This document shows, piece by piece, positions 1 through 11,485 of a stretch of DNA of 64,000 nt. The stretch comes from Chloroflexota bacterium (GTDB taxonomy: Bacteria > Chloroflexota > Dehalococcoidia > DSTF01 > RBG-16-68-14). The stretch covers positions 1-64,000 of the forward strand of contig JADFKB010000006.1 in NCBI GenBank assembly GCA_022565155.1, given 5' to 3'. The first letter of the stretch is position 1; each line of letters opens with the position of its first letter. Below the pieces are notes generated by a model. It made no database searches and was not told the DNA's origin. It saw only the letters and a program-made list of their open reading frames with translations. The position numbers and the translations under genes are program-made.

Positions 1-860
1 TCTACTTTCAGCTCCGCCAGCCGCCGGCGTACGGCCGGATCCTTGAGCAGCTCCGGACGATGCTCTTTCAGGTGCTCGATCAGGGAGTCGAAGCTTCTTC
101 CGAGCGCGCTCGTCGGCGCCAGCGCCACCCGCTCATGATCCAGCGCGTGCGTGACGATGTACCAGCCGCGGTTCTCTTCGCCGACGAGGGCATCGCTCGG
201 CACCCGCACGTCATCGTAGAAGGTTTGGTTGGTGCGCAGACCCGACATCATCCACATGGGGGTAATGGTAATCCCGGGCGTATCGGTGGGGACGATGAAC
301 ATCGAAATCCCGCGATGCTTGGGGGCATCCGGGTCCGTCCTGGCCGCGAGCCAGATGTGCGTCGCAGTATGGGCCCCGGAGGTGAAGATCTTCTGTCCGT
401 TGATCACCCAGTCGTCGCCGTCTCGCACGGCCCGGGTTTCCAACGACGCTAGGTCGGTGCCGGCGTTCGGCTCTGAATAGCCGATTGCGAAGCTCGTCGT
501 TCCATCCCAGATACCCGGCAGATACTTCTTCTTCTGATCATCCGTACCAAACGCCATAATCGAGGGCGCGACCGAACTGACGCTCAGTAGGCCGAAGGGT
601 ATCCCCCAGTACTCCAGCTCTTCGATGAGAATGAACTGGTACCAGGGAGACTTCCCTTCGCCGCCGTACTCTTCGGCCCAGCACATGCGAAGCCAGCCCT
701 TCTTGTCCAGCTCCTTCTTGAAGTTCTGGACCAACCGGCCTCCGCGTTCGTCACGGACCTCCTCTTGTTCTCGCAGCATCGCTGGGGTGCGGTGCTTGCG
801 GATGAGCGCACGCACCTCCTCGCGAAAGTCTTGGTACTCCTGTTCCCAGCCGAAATCCAT
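1..860 (-). CDS. acyl-CoA dehydrogenase, runs off window start (partial)
   Basis: Minus frame from CAT at 858-860 reads MDFGWEQEYQDFREEVRALIRKH...WAEEYGGEGKSPWYQFILIEEL...GYSEPNAGTDLASLETRAVRDGDDWVINGQKIFTSGAH. Absent from the ORF track because no stop lies in the window. Confidence 0.9.
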   Translation of the reverse strand, partial: MDFGWEQEYQDFREEVRALIRKHRTPAMLREQEEVRDERGGRLVQNFKKELDKKGWLRMCWAEEYGGEGKSPWYQFILIEELEYWGIPFGLLSVSSVAPSIMAFGTDDQKKKYLPGIWDGTTSFAIGYSEPNAGTDLASLETRAVRDGDDWVINGQKIFTSGAHTATHIWLAARTDPDAPKHRGISMFIVPTDTPGITITPMWMMSGLRTNQTFYDDVRVPSDALVGEENRGWYIVTHALDHERVALAPTSALGRSFDSLIEHLKEHRPELLKDPAVRRRLAELKV

Positions 861-876
861 AGACGTCCTCCGCTCG

Positions 877-2133
877 CTACTCCGCCTTCGTCCCCGTCTC
901 CTCGGGCACCTCAAGGACGCCCTCTGCGACGAGCCGCTCCACCTCGTCCTCCGGCATGTTGAGGAGACCGGTGCAGACCTCGCGCGTGTGCTGGCCGAGG
1001 GCCGGCGCCGGCCGAATGATCGTCTCGGGTAGTCGTGTGCCGTGAAAGGCGGGCCCTTCCAGGAGCAGGCGACCCAAAGGTGGCTGGTTTATGGGGCGCA
1101 GGTAGCCGCGCTTCGCCAGATGCGGATCCTCCGCCTGGTCGCGCGGATGCTGCACCATCCCAGCCGGGATCTTGTGCTCTTGGAGCACGGTCATCACCTC
1201 TCGGGAAGTGCGCGCCGATGTCCACCGGCCGAGCCGCCTATCGAGTTCAGCTCGGTGTTCTAGGCGGCCCCTGGTCGAACGGTAGGCCGCGCGGCGCGCC
1301 CAGGATGGGTCTCCCATAGCGGTCCGAAGTCGCTGCCACTGATCGTCGCTGCCGACGTTGATCACACACCACTCGTCCTCCCCCTGGCACGGATAGGCTC
1401 CCCAGGGAGCGCCTCTCACGCTGTGGTTGCCCTGAGGAAGCGCCGAGCCGGCGTGCAGGCTCTCCTGCAGGAAGATGTCGCCCAGCAGCCCGATCGGTAC
1501 CTCGAACTGCGCGATCTCCCCGTGCGCACCTATGCCCGTCTTCTCCCGCTGTATCAGGCTCGCCACAGCGAGGAGCGCGCCCAGACGCCCGATGAGATGA
1601 TCGGGGTAGATGTTCTGCGTGCCACCTGGGTGGTCTGCGTCTGCATCGTTCCAGAGGTAGCTCAGGCCGGTCACCATATGAGAGCTGGGCCCGTAGCCCA
1701 CCCAGTTGCTCCACTCCCCTGTGGAACCGAGAAGCTGACTGCTCATCATCACCACGCGTGGATTGATCTTCCGAACGACTTCGTACGCCAGACCTAATCG
1801 CTCCATCACGCCCGAGGCGCTATTCTCGACAATGACGTCCGCTTCTTGAACAAGACGTCGCACCAGCTTCCAGCCCTGTTTCGTCTTCAAGTTTACGCCG
1901 AAGCTACGCTTGCTCCGATTAGACGAGGCGAAGGGAGGACCCATCCCACCCGGCTGGATTGTCCGTATGAAGTCCGGATTTGCTGTACTCTCGACCTTTA
2001 TGACATCAGCGCCGTACTCCGCGAAGAGCCGACTTATCTCCACGCCCACGGCACCGATGCCGAAGTCGAGAACGCGCAGTCCCTGGAAAGGATATGCCTT
2101 CGTTCGCTTCGTCTGTTGTTTGCGCCCCATCAT
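877..2133 (-). CDS. CaiB/BaiF (family III) CoA-transferase
   Basis: 418 aa; FQGLRVLDFGIGAVGVEISRLFAEYGADVIKVES, NRSKRSFGVNLKT. Confidence 0.9.
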   Translation of the reverse strand: MMGRKQQTKRTKAYPFQGLRVLDFGIGAVGVEISRLFAEYGADVIKVESTANPDFIRTIQPGGMGPPFASSNRSKRSFGVNLKTKQGWKLVRRLVQEADVIVENSASGVMERLGLAYEVVRKINPRVVMMSSQLLGSTGEWSNWVGYGPSSHMVTGLSYLWNDADADHPGGTQNIYPDHLIGRLGALLAVASLIQREKTGIGAHGEIAQFEVPIGLLGDIFLQESLHAGSALPQGNHSVRGAPWGAYPCQGEDEWCVINVGSDDQWQRLRTAMGDPSWARRAAYRSTRGRLEHRAELDRRLGRWTSARTSREVMTVLQEHKIPAGMVQHPRDQAEDPHLAKRGYLRPINQPPLGRLLLEGPAFHGTRLPETIIRPAPALGQHTREVCTGLLNMPEDEVERLVAEGVLEVPEETGTKAE

Positions 2134-2155
2134 CGCATCCCCGCCTGACAGCGCG

Positions 2156-3343
2156 TCAGACGACGCCCTCTGCCCGGAGGCTGGCTAAGCTGTGCGCTTC
2201 GAGGCCCAGCTCGTCGACGTACACCTCGGCGTTATGCTCGCCCAGTGTGGGGGCCCGCTTCCGGAAGCCAAACCTTCGGCCGTCTATCTGGAGGAACCCC
2301 GCTGGCACCGTGCCCTCAACGCCAGGAGCCACCTCGGTCTTCACAAACGTGCCCCGCGACGCGGTATGCTCATTGGTCATCACCTCATCGGGCGTCAATC
2401 CGGGCGTTACTGCGATGCCCCGGCTCTGTGCTTCGCGGGCCAGCTCCATCTTCGTCTTGTCACGGAACAGGGCGTTGATTAGGGGGTCGAGAACATCTCG
2501 GTTCACGATGCGAAAGATGAACTCCTCCCACGCCTCATCCTTGACGATATCGGGCTCCCCAAGCCAGGCGCGGAAGGCGCGCCATTCGCGCGGACTCAGC
2601 ACGACCAGTCGCACGTGGCCGTCGGCACAGGGATAGATTGGATACACGATTCCGGATCCCGCCCGGTGCTGATAGCCGCCAGAATGGCTGTACGATGGCA
2701 GTGTCCAGTCTGACATGTTGGCTACCGACTCCATCACTGATACATCGAGATGCTGGCCACGTCCTGACCGAAGCCGCTGGAAGTACGCCATGAGCACAGC
2801 AAAGCCGGCGGTGATGGCGGTGCTATCATACGCTAGGGCACCCGGGGCAACCAGGGGCGGGCGCTCAGGGACCCCCGATCGATACATCATCCCGCCCATG
2901 GCGAAACCTATCATATCGCTGCCCAGGAAATCCCGGTATGGACCGGTCTGGCCGAAATCGGTGACCGAGGTGATGATCAAACGAGGGTACCTACGCAAGA
3001 CCTTCGCCGGATCGAGGCCCAGGGATGCCAAATGGCCGGGCGGAAAGGACTCGATCCACACGTCCGAGTCCTCCAGCAGGCTGTGCAAGAGTTCCTGGCC
3101 CGACTGCTTGGCGATGTCCAGCGTGACGCCGCGCTTGTTGGCATTGCGGTAGGCGAAGTAGAGGCTGGTATGGCCGTCGGGGGCGAGAGGCGGCAGGCGT
3201 CGGGAGGGTGAGCCTTCAGGTGGCTCGACACGGATCACGTCTGCGCCTAGGTCCGCCAGGACGCGGCCGCAGAGTTCCCCTTTCTCGTCGGCCATGTCGA
3301 CCACGCGGACTCCGGCTAACGGCCCAGTGGAATCGTCCGTCAT
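2156..3343 (-). CDS. CaiB/BaiF (family III) CoA-transferase
   Basis: LAGVRVVDMADEKGELCGRVLADLGADVIRVEPPEGSPSR; internal ATG at 3343 preferred, preceded by a G-rich RBS. Confidence 0.9.
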   Translation of the reverse strand: MTDDSTGPLAGVRVVDMADEKGELCGRVLADLGADVIRVEPPEGSPSRRLPPLAPDGHTSLYFAYRNANKRGVTLDIAKQSGQELLHSLLEDSDVWIESFPPGHLASLGLDPAKVLRRYPRLIITSVTDFGQTGPYRDFLGSDMIGFAMGGMMYRSGVPERPPLVAPGALAYDSTAITAGFAVLMAYFQRLRSGRGQHLDVSVMESVANMSDWTLPSYSHSGGYQHRAGSGIVYPIYPCADGHVRLVVLSPREWRAFRAWLGEPDIVKDEAWEEFIFRIVNRDVLDPLINALFRDKTKMELAREAQSRGIAVTPGLTPDEVMTNEHTASRGTFVKTEVAPGVEGTVPAGFLQIDGRRFGFRKRAPTLGEHNAEVYVDELGLEAHSLASLRAEGVV

Positions 3344-3543
3344 TCCCCCACCTGATGCTGTTCGCTCTCTATGGGCATTCGTACGTGCTGCCACTGGATC
3401 AAGAAGCCCGCCTCGCAGAAGCTACGTGTCCAGGCAAGCGGCTCGTCCTACAGCCGTCCAGACTCAGAGAGATCGGCTGTGAAGCAATGACAAGACGATT
3501 CCCCCTCTGCCGGCCGTCGCTCGATTCGTGTGTGCGCTCGTCT

Positions 3544-4680
3544 CTACTTCGCTTTTTCCTCAGCGGGGGTCAACTCAGACACCCGAGTCGTAGTTTCGAT
3601 GTACTCGTTCACCATGTCGTAGATGAGATCGCGGCAGGAGGGGATAGTATTCATCCTCCCGACGATCTGCCCTACGGGTGTACCACTGAGATTCTTAGGG
3701 TCGGCGCCTTCGACTTGGATGGAGCGACCGATGCGTCTCTGCGCTTCTGCCGTCAGCATGTACTGGAGCGGCATTGGCAGCGTCCCTGGTGAGTCCGGGC
3801 TCTCCCACGCATCGGTCCACGCGGTGCGTAGCTGGCGCGCGGGCTTCCCGCTTAGCGCCCGCGACCGCACGGTGTCCTTAGAGGATGCCTTCATCAGCTT
3901 CTCCATCAGGATCTCGCCAGTATTGCTCTCCTTAACGGTGAGCCAGATCGAGCCTGTCCAGACGCCATCTGCGCCCAGGGCCAGCGCGGCGGCCATCTGA
4001 CGGCCGCTGCCAATACCGCCTGCGGCGAGGACCGGCGTCGGGTGGACTGCATCAACCACCTCGGGCACGAGCACCATCGTGGTTATCTCACCGGTATGGC
4101 CGCCCGCCTCCCAGCCCGATGCGACGATAATGTCGGTTCCGGCATCCAACTGCTTCTGCGCCTGGTGCACGTTGCCCACGAGGGCGGCGACAAGGGCATC
4201 CTTCGCGTGCACTGTTTCGACGACATCCCTAGGGGGAGGGCCCAACGCACTGGCGAGCAGCTTGATGGGGTGCGAGAGCGCAATGTCGACCTGGGATCTC
4301 GCCCCCTCGTCGGTCCAGCCCAGAAGTCCGACTGGCGCTGGTTCGTCATCCGGCATCGGGGGAAGTTCAAAGCGCTCCATGAGTTCGTCAACGAACTTGC
4401 GATGTTGCTCAGGGATCATCTTCTTCAGGGCGCCCGCGTCCGCGCCGAGATCGCCGCCGACGGAGGAGGCCGGCATCACAACATCGACGCCATAGGGCTT
4501 GCCATCGACGTGCTCGTCGATCCAGGCTAATTCAAGCTCGAGCTGCTCGGTAGGGAACGCCAAGGCCCCGAGGACGCCCATCCCTCCCGCCTTGCTGACT
4601 GCGGCGACGACATCGCGACAGTGACTAAAGGCAAAGATCGGGAACTCGATGTCGAACATCTCGCAGATACGAGTGCGCAT
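3544..4680 (-). CDS. nitronate monooxygenase / 2-nitropropane dioxygenase-family flavin oxidoreductase (IpdC-like fold)
   Basis: 378 aa TIM barrel; VASGWEAGGHTGEITTMVLVPEVVDAV, PVLAAGGIGSGRQMAAALALGADGVWTGS. Confidence 0.85.
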   Translation of the reverse strand: MRTRICEMFDIEFPIFAFSHCRDVVAAVSKAGGMGVLGALAFPTEQLELELAWIDEHVDGKPYGVDVVMPASSVGGDLGADAGALKKMIPEQHRKFVDELMERFELPPMPDDEPAPVGLLGWTDEGARSQVDIALSHPIKLLASALGPPPRDVVETVHAKDALVAALVGNVHQAQKQLDAGTDIIVASGWEAGGHTGEITTMVLVPEVVDAVHPTPVLAAGGIGSGRQMAAALALGADGVWTGSIWLTVKESNTGEILMEKLMKASSKDTVRSRALSGKPARQLRTAWTDAWESPDSPGTLPMPLQYMLTAEAQRRIGRSIQVEGADPKNLSGTPVGQIVGRMNTIPSCRDLIYDMVNEYIETTTRVSELTPAEEKAK

Positions 4681-4717
4681 GGTACCTTCCTCACCCCTCG
4701 CAGGGATGGTGGCCCCG

Positions 4718-5035
4718 CTACGGGGCAGCTAGCTGGATCTCTCCTCCGTCGTTCACCTGAACGCGATAGGTCGTCAGCTTCTCCGTTGGCGGCTCGGTCA
4801 CCGCCTCTCCGCTCGTGATATCGAACTGGCCGCCGTGAGAGGGACAGGTGACGATCTGTTCTTCCAGCAAACCCTGGGAGAGGCGACCGGCCATGTGCGT
4901 ACACGAGTCGCTGAAGGCGTAGATCGTGCCGTTCATGTTGGCCAGCGCTACCTCACCGCCCTGGAAATCTACCAGCGTCACCTCGCCTTGCGGCACATCT
5001 GCCAGGTCAGCTACTTTCACGAAGTCGGCCATCAC
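4718..5035 (-). CDS. Rieske-type [2Fe-2S] ferredoxin
   Basis: 105 aa; CTHMAGRLSQG and CPSHGGQFD (CxH...CxxH). Confidence 0.9.
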   Translation of the reverse strand: MMADFVKVADLADVPQGEVTLVDFQGGEVALANMNGTIYAFSDSCTHMAGRLSQGLLEEQIVTCPSHGGQFDITSGEAVTEPPTEKLTTYRVQVNDGGEIQLAAP

Positions 5036-5044
5036 CGTCTCCTC

Positions 5045-6355
5045 TTAGGAAGCGGTCTGCGGCGCTGCGCGAACCGTTTGCCCCTCGACTTTAGCAGGTG
5101 TGAACTTCACGGGCAGGTGCTTGATGCCGCTGATGAAGTTCGAGCGAAGGCGTTGGGCGGGGCCCGCCTGCTGGATGTCAGGCATCCGGCGGATCAGCTC
5201 CTCGAACATCACCCGGATCTCCAGCCGGGCCAGGTTGAGACCAAGACAGTTGTGCGGGCCGCCGGCGCCGAAGGTGAGATGCATGTTGGGCGTGCGCCCG
5301 ACGTCGAAGCGATAGGGATCTGGGAAGACCTCCTCATCCCGATTGGCCGAGATGTACCAGAGCGTCACCTTGTCATCCTTCTTGATCTGCTGGCCCCGGA
5401 TCTCCTCGTCCTGCGTCGCGTTGCGCCGGAAGTACATCACCGGTGTCACAAAGCGCAGCATCTCCTCCACCGCACTGTTCATGAGCGAAGGATCATCCCG
5501 GAGCCGTGTCCACTCGTCCGGGAATTCAAAGAAGGTGAGCATACCTCCAGCGATTAGATTTCGGGTCGTCTCGTTGCCGGCCACAGACAGCAGGAGGAAG
5601 AAGACATTGATCTCAAGTTGAGTCAGCTCATCGCCGTCGACCTCCGCGTCGATGAGGACGCTTATCAGATCATCCTTCGGGTCCTTGCGTCGTTCAGCGG
5701 ACAGTTTTTCAGCATAGGCATACATCTCGATGCCGGCGTTCATGGTGGCGTCCGGAGAGACTTGGTATTCGGGATCCGCGCTGCCGATCATCCTGTTGCT
5801 CCACTCGAAGATCTTGTGCCGGTCCTCGTGGGGGATGCCGATCAGTTCGTCGACGACCTGAAGAGGCAATTCAGCGGCCACCTCAGTCACAAAGTCGCAT
5901 TCACCCTTGCTGGCGACCGTGTCGAGGACATCTTTGGTCACCTTACGGATGGCGGCCTCCATCCGGTTGATCCTGGCCATGGTGAACCCGGTGTTGACCA
6001 GCTTGCGCAGTTTGGTGTGATGGGGTGGGTCCATATTGAGCATCATGAGCTCTTGGCCCGCGCCAACGCCTTGAGCCTGCGAGTCGCCTCCGTCTTGCGA
6101 ACCGCCCTCAGCCTGTCCGGCGCCCCCATACTCAGACTCGCTCATGCCGACGACACCGTGGGCGGACGAGAACGTAGAGAAGTCCTGAGAGGCCTTCTCG
6201 ATGTCGTGGTATTTGGTCAGCACCCAGAACCCCGGGCCGTTCGGCTCAGGGTGCAGGTAAACCGGCGCCTCCTTGCGTAGGAGCTTGAACGCCTCGTGGG
6301 GGACACCCTCGACGAAGATATCCATGTTGAGCAGATCGATGTCCGCTAGCTTCAT
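5045..6355 (-). CDS. cytochrome P450 (CYP125-like appearance)
   Basis: VAGNETTRN I-helix, FGAGGPHNCLG heme loop, EEMLRF ExxR; start at MKLADIDLLN (6355). Confidence 0.92.
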   Translation of the reverse strand: MKLADIDLLNMDIFVEGVPHEAFKLLRKEAPVYLHPEPNGPGFWVLTKYHDIEKASQDFSTFSSAHGVVGMSESEYGGAGQAEGGSQDGGDSQAQGVGAGQELMMLNMDPPHHTKLRKLVNTGFTMARINRMEAAIRKVTKDVLDTVASKGECDFVTEVAAELPLQVVDELIGIPHEDRHKIFEWSNRMIGSADPEYQVSPDATMNAGIEMYAYAEKLSAERRKDPKDDLISVLIDAEVDGDELTQLEINVFFLLLSVAGNETTRNLIAGGMLTFFEFPDEWTRLRDDPSLMNSAVEEMLRFVTPVMYFRRNATQDEEIRGQQIKKDDKVTLWYISANRDEEVFPDPYRFDVGRTPNMHLTFGAGGPHNCLGLNLARLEIRVMFEELIRRMPDIQQAGPAQRLRSNFISGIKHLPVKFTPAKVEGQTVRAAPQTAS

Positions 6356-6552
6356 AGTCGAAACTCCTCCGTGTAAGCCTGCCCTTACGCCATGCTGGGA
6401 ATCCCCGCCTGCGTGACGCTGCCGCCAGCAATCTTGACCCACCACACATTCCCCGATGGGCATTCCAAGGGATCCGTTAGGCCTCTCGGGGAGTCGCGCG
6501 CTAATAGTAGTCTTTAGCTCCTGGCCTGTCAACCAGCCTGCTCGCTTATTCC

Positions 6553-7831
<1,279 letters not shown>

Positions 7832-7857
7832 CGGAACCGGAAGCCGAAGGAGGCCAG

Positions 7858-8766
7858 ATGCTTGAAGGGAAGGTAGCGATCGTTACCGGCGCCGGCCGAG
7901 GCCTCGGCCGGGCGGAGGCGCTTCAGCTGGCGAAGATGGGCGCCCGCGTCGTGGTCAATGACCTCGGTGTCGAACTGGACGGCAGCGGCGGCAGCCAAAG
8001 CCCCGCCCAACAAGTGGTCGACGAGATCGCAGCGGCCGGCGGCGAAGCGATCGCCCATCCTGGCGACGTGGCGAATTGGGACGATGCCCAAGGCCTGATC
8101 AACAAAGCGCTGGAGACGTTCGGCGGCCTGGACATCCTCGTCAACAACGCCGGCTTCTTGCGGGACCGGATGGTCTTCAACATGTCGGAAGAAGAATGGG
8201 ACGCCGTCATCCGGGTCCACCTGAAAGGCCACTTCTGCACAACGAAATGGGCGACCGTGCACTGGCGCGAGCTTTCGAAAGAGAAGGGCGGACCCGTGTA
8301 CGGCCGCATCATCAACACCGCTTCCGAAGCATTCCTTTTCGGCGCGCCTGGCCAGCCGAACTACGCGGCAGCTAAGGCAGGCATCGCAGCGCTCACCATG
8401 GCGACGGCCCAAGCGTGCCAGCGGTACGGTGTGACCGCCAACGCGATCTGTCCCCGGGCCCGTACACGCATGACCGAAGGCGTCGCCGGAGGCATGTTTG
8501 AGAAACCAGAGGAAGGGTTTGACGCGTTCGCGCCCGAAAACGTGGTACCGCTGGTGGGATACCTGGCGTCGCCGGCCGCGGAGAAGGTTTCAGGCCAGGT
8601 CTTCATTATCTACGGAAACAGGGCCTCGGTGCTGACGTCACCGCAGATCGCGAAGAGCTTCGACACGGAAGGCACCTGGACCGTAGAGGGCCTGGTCGAT
8701 GCGATGGGGCCTTACTTCGAGAAGCGCGAGCCGATCACGGACGGCTTCGCCATGCTGCGCCAGTAG
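7858..8766 (+). CDS. short-chain dehydrogenase/reductase
   Basis: KVAIVTGAGRGLGRAEAL, LVNNAGFLRDR, YAAAKAG. Confidence 0.92.
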   Translation: MLEGKVAIVTGAGRGLGRAEALQLAKMGARVVVNDLGVELDGSGGSQSPAQQVVDEIAAAGGEAIAHPGDVANWDDAQGLINKALETFGGLDILVNNAGFLRDRMVFNMSEEEWDAVIRVHLKGHFCTTKWATVHWRELSKEKGGPVYGRIINTASEAFLFGAPGQPNYAAAKAGIAALTMATAQACQRYGVTANAICPRARTRMTEGVAGGMFEKPEEGFDAFAPENVVPLVGYLASPAAEKVSGQVFIIYGNRASVLTSPQIAKSFDTEGTWTVEGLVDAMGPYFEKREPITDGFAMLRQ

Positions 8767-8775
8767 TCAACCCCC

Positions 8776-9900
8776 ATGCCTGCCAAGGGGAACTCGCCAG
8801 CCAGCGACCAGATACGGTCGCAAGAGCGCGACCTCGAGACCACCCACGCCAGGTTGACGGAGTGGGTCAGCGAGAAGATGCCCTCGGCCGAAGAGCTCCG
8901 CCTGTCTCCCTTCATCAAACCGGGCCTCGGTTTCTCCAACGAGACGTTGCTCAGCGAGCTGTCATGGCGAGAGGATGGCGAGGACCGATCCGAGGGTCTG
9001 GTGTTCCGGCTGGAGCCCCAGAGCTTTCGCGTGTTCCCCGAATATGACCTCCCCAAGCAGGCGCGAGTGATGCGATGCCTCCGCGAAACTGACGTCCCCG
9101 TTCCCGTGGTTCGCTGGCTTGAGGAGGACCAGCGTCTGCTCGGCTGCCCGTTCTACGTCATGGGGAGGATCGAAGGGGAGATTCCACCGGATGTACCCTT
9201 CTATCACACGTCCGGCCCCTGCTTCGACGCTACGCCTGAGCGGAGGGCGACAATGTGGTGGAGCGGCGTGGAGACTCTGGCTGGCATCCACACCCTGGAC
9301 TGGGAAGCCCTCGGCCTCGGCTTCCTCGGCGTGCCTAAGGGCGGTACCGGGCCTCTGGACCAGCAACTCGATTACTATGAACAGTTCCTCCGCTGGGCGC
9401 AGGGCGAGGAGCCCCAGCCCATCCTGGAGGCCGCCTTAGGATGGCTCAAGGAGAACCGCTACGTCCCGAAGAGGGTGAGCCTCTGCTGGGGTGACGCCCG
9501 TCTACCTAACCTCATCTATCGCGATGACAGGGTAACGGGAGTGCTAGACTGGGAGATGGCCTTCCTGGGCGACCCAGAGGCGGACTTGGGCTGGTGGCTC
9601 TTCCTCGACTGGCATCACAGCGAGGGGAACGGCACCCCGCGCCTGGAGGGATTTCCGGAGAGGGAAGAAACCGTCCGGCGCTACGAAGAGCTGACCGGGT
9701 GGCAGGCGGAGAACCTCTTCTACAACGAGGTGATGGCTGCCTTCCGATTCGGGGTGATCATGGTCAGTCTCTACCGAAACTTGAGCGAACGTGGCGTCGC
9801 GTTCGGGACGACGAACACCCCCACGACCAGGAGGCTCGCCGGCCTCCTGGATCTCCCTCTCCCCGAAGAGCAGCAATCGACGCGAGCACCGACGGAATAA
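8776..9900 (+). CDS. aminoglycoside phosphotransferase-like (ACAD10-type) protein
   Basis: SLCWGDARLPNLIYRDDRVTGVLDWEMAFLGDPEADLGWWL. Confidence 0.85.
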   Translation: MPAKGNSPASDQIRSQERDLETTHARLTEWVSEKMPSAEELRLSPFIKPGLGFSNETLLSELSWREDGEDRSEGLVFRLEPQSFRVFPEYDLPKQARVMRCLRETDVPVPVVRWLEEDQRLLGCPFYVMGRIEGEIPPDVPFYHTSGPCFDATPERRATMWWSGVETLAGIHTLDWEALGLGFLGVPKGGTGPLDQQLDYYEQFLRWAQGEEPQPILEAALGWLKENRYVPKRVSLCWGDARLPNLIYRDDRVTGVLDWEMAFLGDPEADLGWWLFLDWHHSEGNGTPRLEGFPEREETVRRYEELTGWQAENLFYNEVMAAFRFGVIMVSLYRNLSERGVAFGTTNTPTTRRLAGLLDLPLPEEQQSTRAPTE

Positions 9901-9946
9901 GGAGTGAAGCGAGAGAGGCTGCACACTACCTCAAAAGGAGACTCTG

Positions 9947-10855
9947 ATGGCAAGCACCGTTCACATGGCGACGATCGAGGACGACCAGCGGCACGTTCCG
10001 GGATCTGATTCACTTCCGCTGTGGAATGAGAGCTTCTGGTTCGCCTTCTACGATCCGCGCACCGAGGTCGGTGTGACGGTACGTCTGGGGATCTTCGCCA
10101 ATCAGGAGGAGGCGAACATCTACCTCTTCCTCGTCCACGGCGGGGAGGTTGCTCACAGCCTGATCGATCTTCGTGCTCCCGTGCCGCCCCAGGAGGTCAA
10201 CCGTTTAGCCATCGGCGGGATGGAGATCGAATGGAAAGAGTCGCTGGAGAGCTTCCGCCTGCGATACCAGCACGAGGCCCACAGCATAGACGTGATGTGG
10301 AAGGGCTACAGCCCCACATACCTATATCCTTCACGAAATGGCGCGGCCAATGAGCCGAGGCAAACAGGGCACATCGAGCACGGGGGCGTGGTGACCGGCA
10401 CGATCACGCTCGCGGGTACGCCGTACTCTGTGGACTGTCTCGGGCATCGCGACCACTCTTGGGGGGGAGAGCGGGACTGGACGAAGCTGCACCATTGGGA
10501 TTATCTCAGCGGCGAGATCGGTAAGGACTTCTGGTTCAACGCAGTGCGAGTCGTCATGGGCGAAGGTGCACCGGAGATCTTTATCGGCGGCCTCTGGGAT
10601 GGCAAGGAGCTGCTCAACCTGGACGAGATCCGGATGGACGTCCGAACGGCCGACGACGGAGCACGCCAGTTGGGTGTCGACCTACACTTGGTCGACGAGC
10701 GCAAGCGAGAGCATCACATCGTTGGGGAGGAGGTTCTCGTCATCGCGCCCACGCAATTCGGCCGGACGTGGTGCAAGGACGGGTTTGCCCGCTATCGGTA
10801 TGGTGACCGCGTCGGCTATGGGATCATCGAGCTGGGGTATGTCGAGCGACCCTGA
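9947..10855 (+). CDS. uncharacterised protein (DUF7064/7065-like)
   Basis: 302 aa; WNESFWFAFYDPRTEVGVTVRLGI...GHRDHSWGGERDW. Confidence 0.6.
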   Translation: MASTVHMATIEDDQRHVPGSDSLPLWNESFWFAFYDPRTEVGVTVRLGIFANQEEANIYLFLVHGGEVAHSLIDLRAPVPPQEVNRLAIGGMEIEWKESLESFRLRYQHEAHSIDVMWKGYSPTYLYPSRNGAANEPRQTGHIEHGGVVTGTITLAGTPYSVDCLGHRDHSWGGERDWTKLHHWDYLSGEIGKDFWFNAVRVVMGEGAPEIFIGGLWDGKELLNLDEIRMDVRTADDGARQLGVDLHLVDERKREHHIVGEEVLVIAPTQFGRTWCKDGFARYRYGDRVGYGIIELGYVERP

Positions 10856-10975
10856 GCGGGCGGCATCCCGTCATCGCGGCAAGCGCACGCGCCCTTGCGA
10901 AGATCGGCCACGGCGCGTAGAATCAGACGGCCCAGCTACGAGCCGTGCCATTTGGATCTCTCGTGGGGGTGGACG

Positions 10976-11485
10976 ATGCCTGTACTCACCGATGAACAGC
11001 GCGCGCTCATTGGACAGGAGAGCGCGCCCAGGGACCTGCCGCAGCCGATCGACAGGATCATGGCCTTGCGCTGGTGCGAAATGGTCGAAGACGCGAACCC
11101 GATCTACTTCGACGAGGCTTACGCCCGCACCACCTGGCTGCAGGGCGCCATTGCCCCGCCCACGATGCTGAACACCTGGGGCATGACGCCCGTGTGGCCG
11201 GAGGCTAGAGGAGAGAGGCCGAGGCCGCGTCTGGAGCTGGAAGGCTGTACCACCACCATCGCGACGAACGCGGTTGAGGAGTACTTCGTGCCGCTGCGTT
11301 ACGGCGACACCATCACGGCGACGAGTCACATCAGCGAGATCAGCGACGAAAAGACCACGCGCCTGGGTGTGGGTCACTTCTACACTTCGGTAGACACGTA
11401 TCGCAATCAACTGGGGCAAGTGGTGGGGACGCACAGCTTCACGTTGTTCACGTATCGTCCGCATCCGACAGGAGACGGCGCATGA
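10976..11485 (+). CDS. MaoC-family N-terminal-type dehydratase
   Basis: IDRIMALRWCEMVEDANPIYFDEAYARTTWLQGAIAPPTML; start at MPVLTDEQ. Confidence 0.8.
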   Translation: MPVLTDEQRALIGQESAPRDLPQPIDRIMALRWCEMVEDANPIYFDEAYARTTWLQGAIAPPTMLNTWGMTPVWPEARGERPRPRLELEGCTTTIATNAVEEYFVPLRYGDTITATSHISEISDEKTTRLGVGHFYTSVDTYRNQLGQVVGTHSFTLFTYRPHPTGDGA

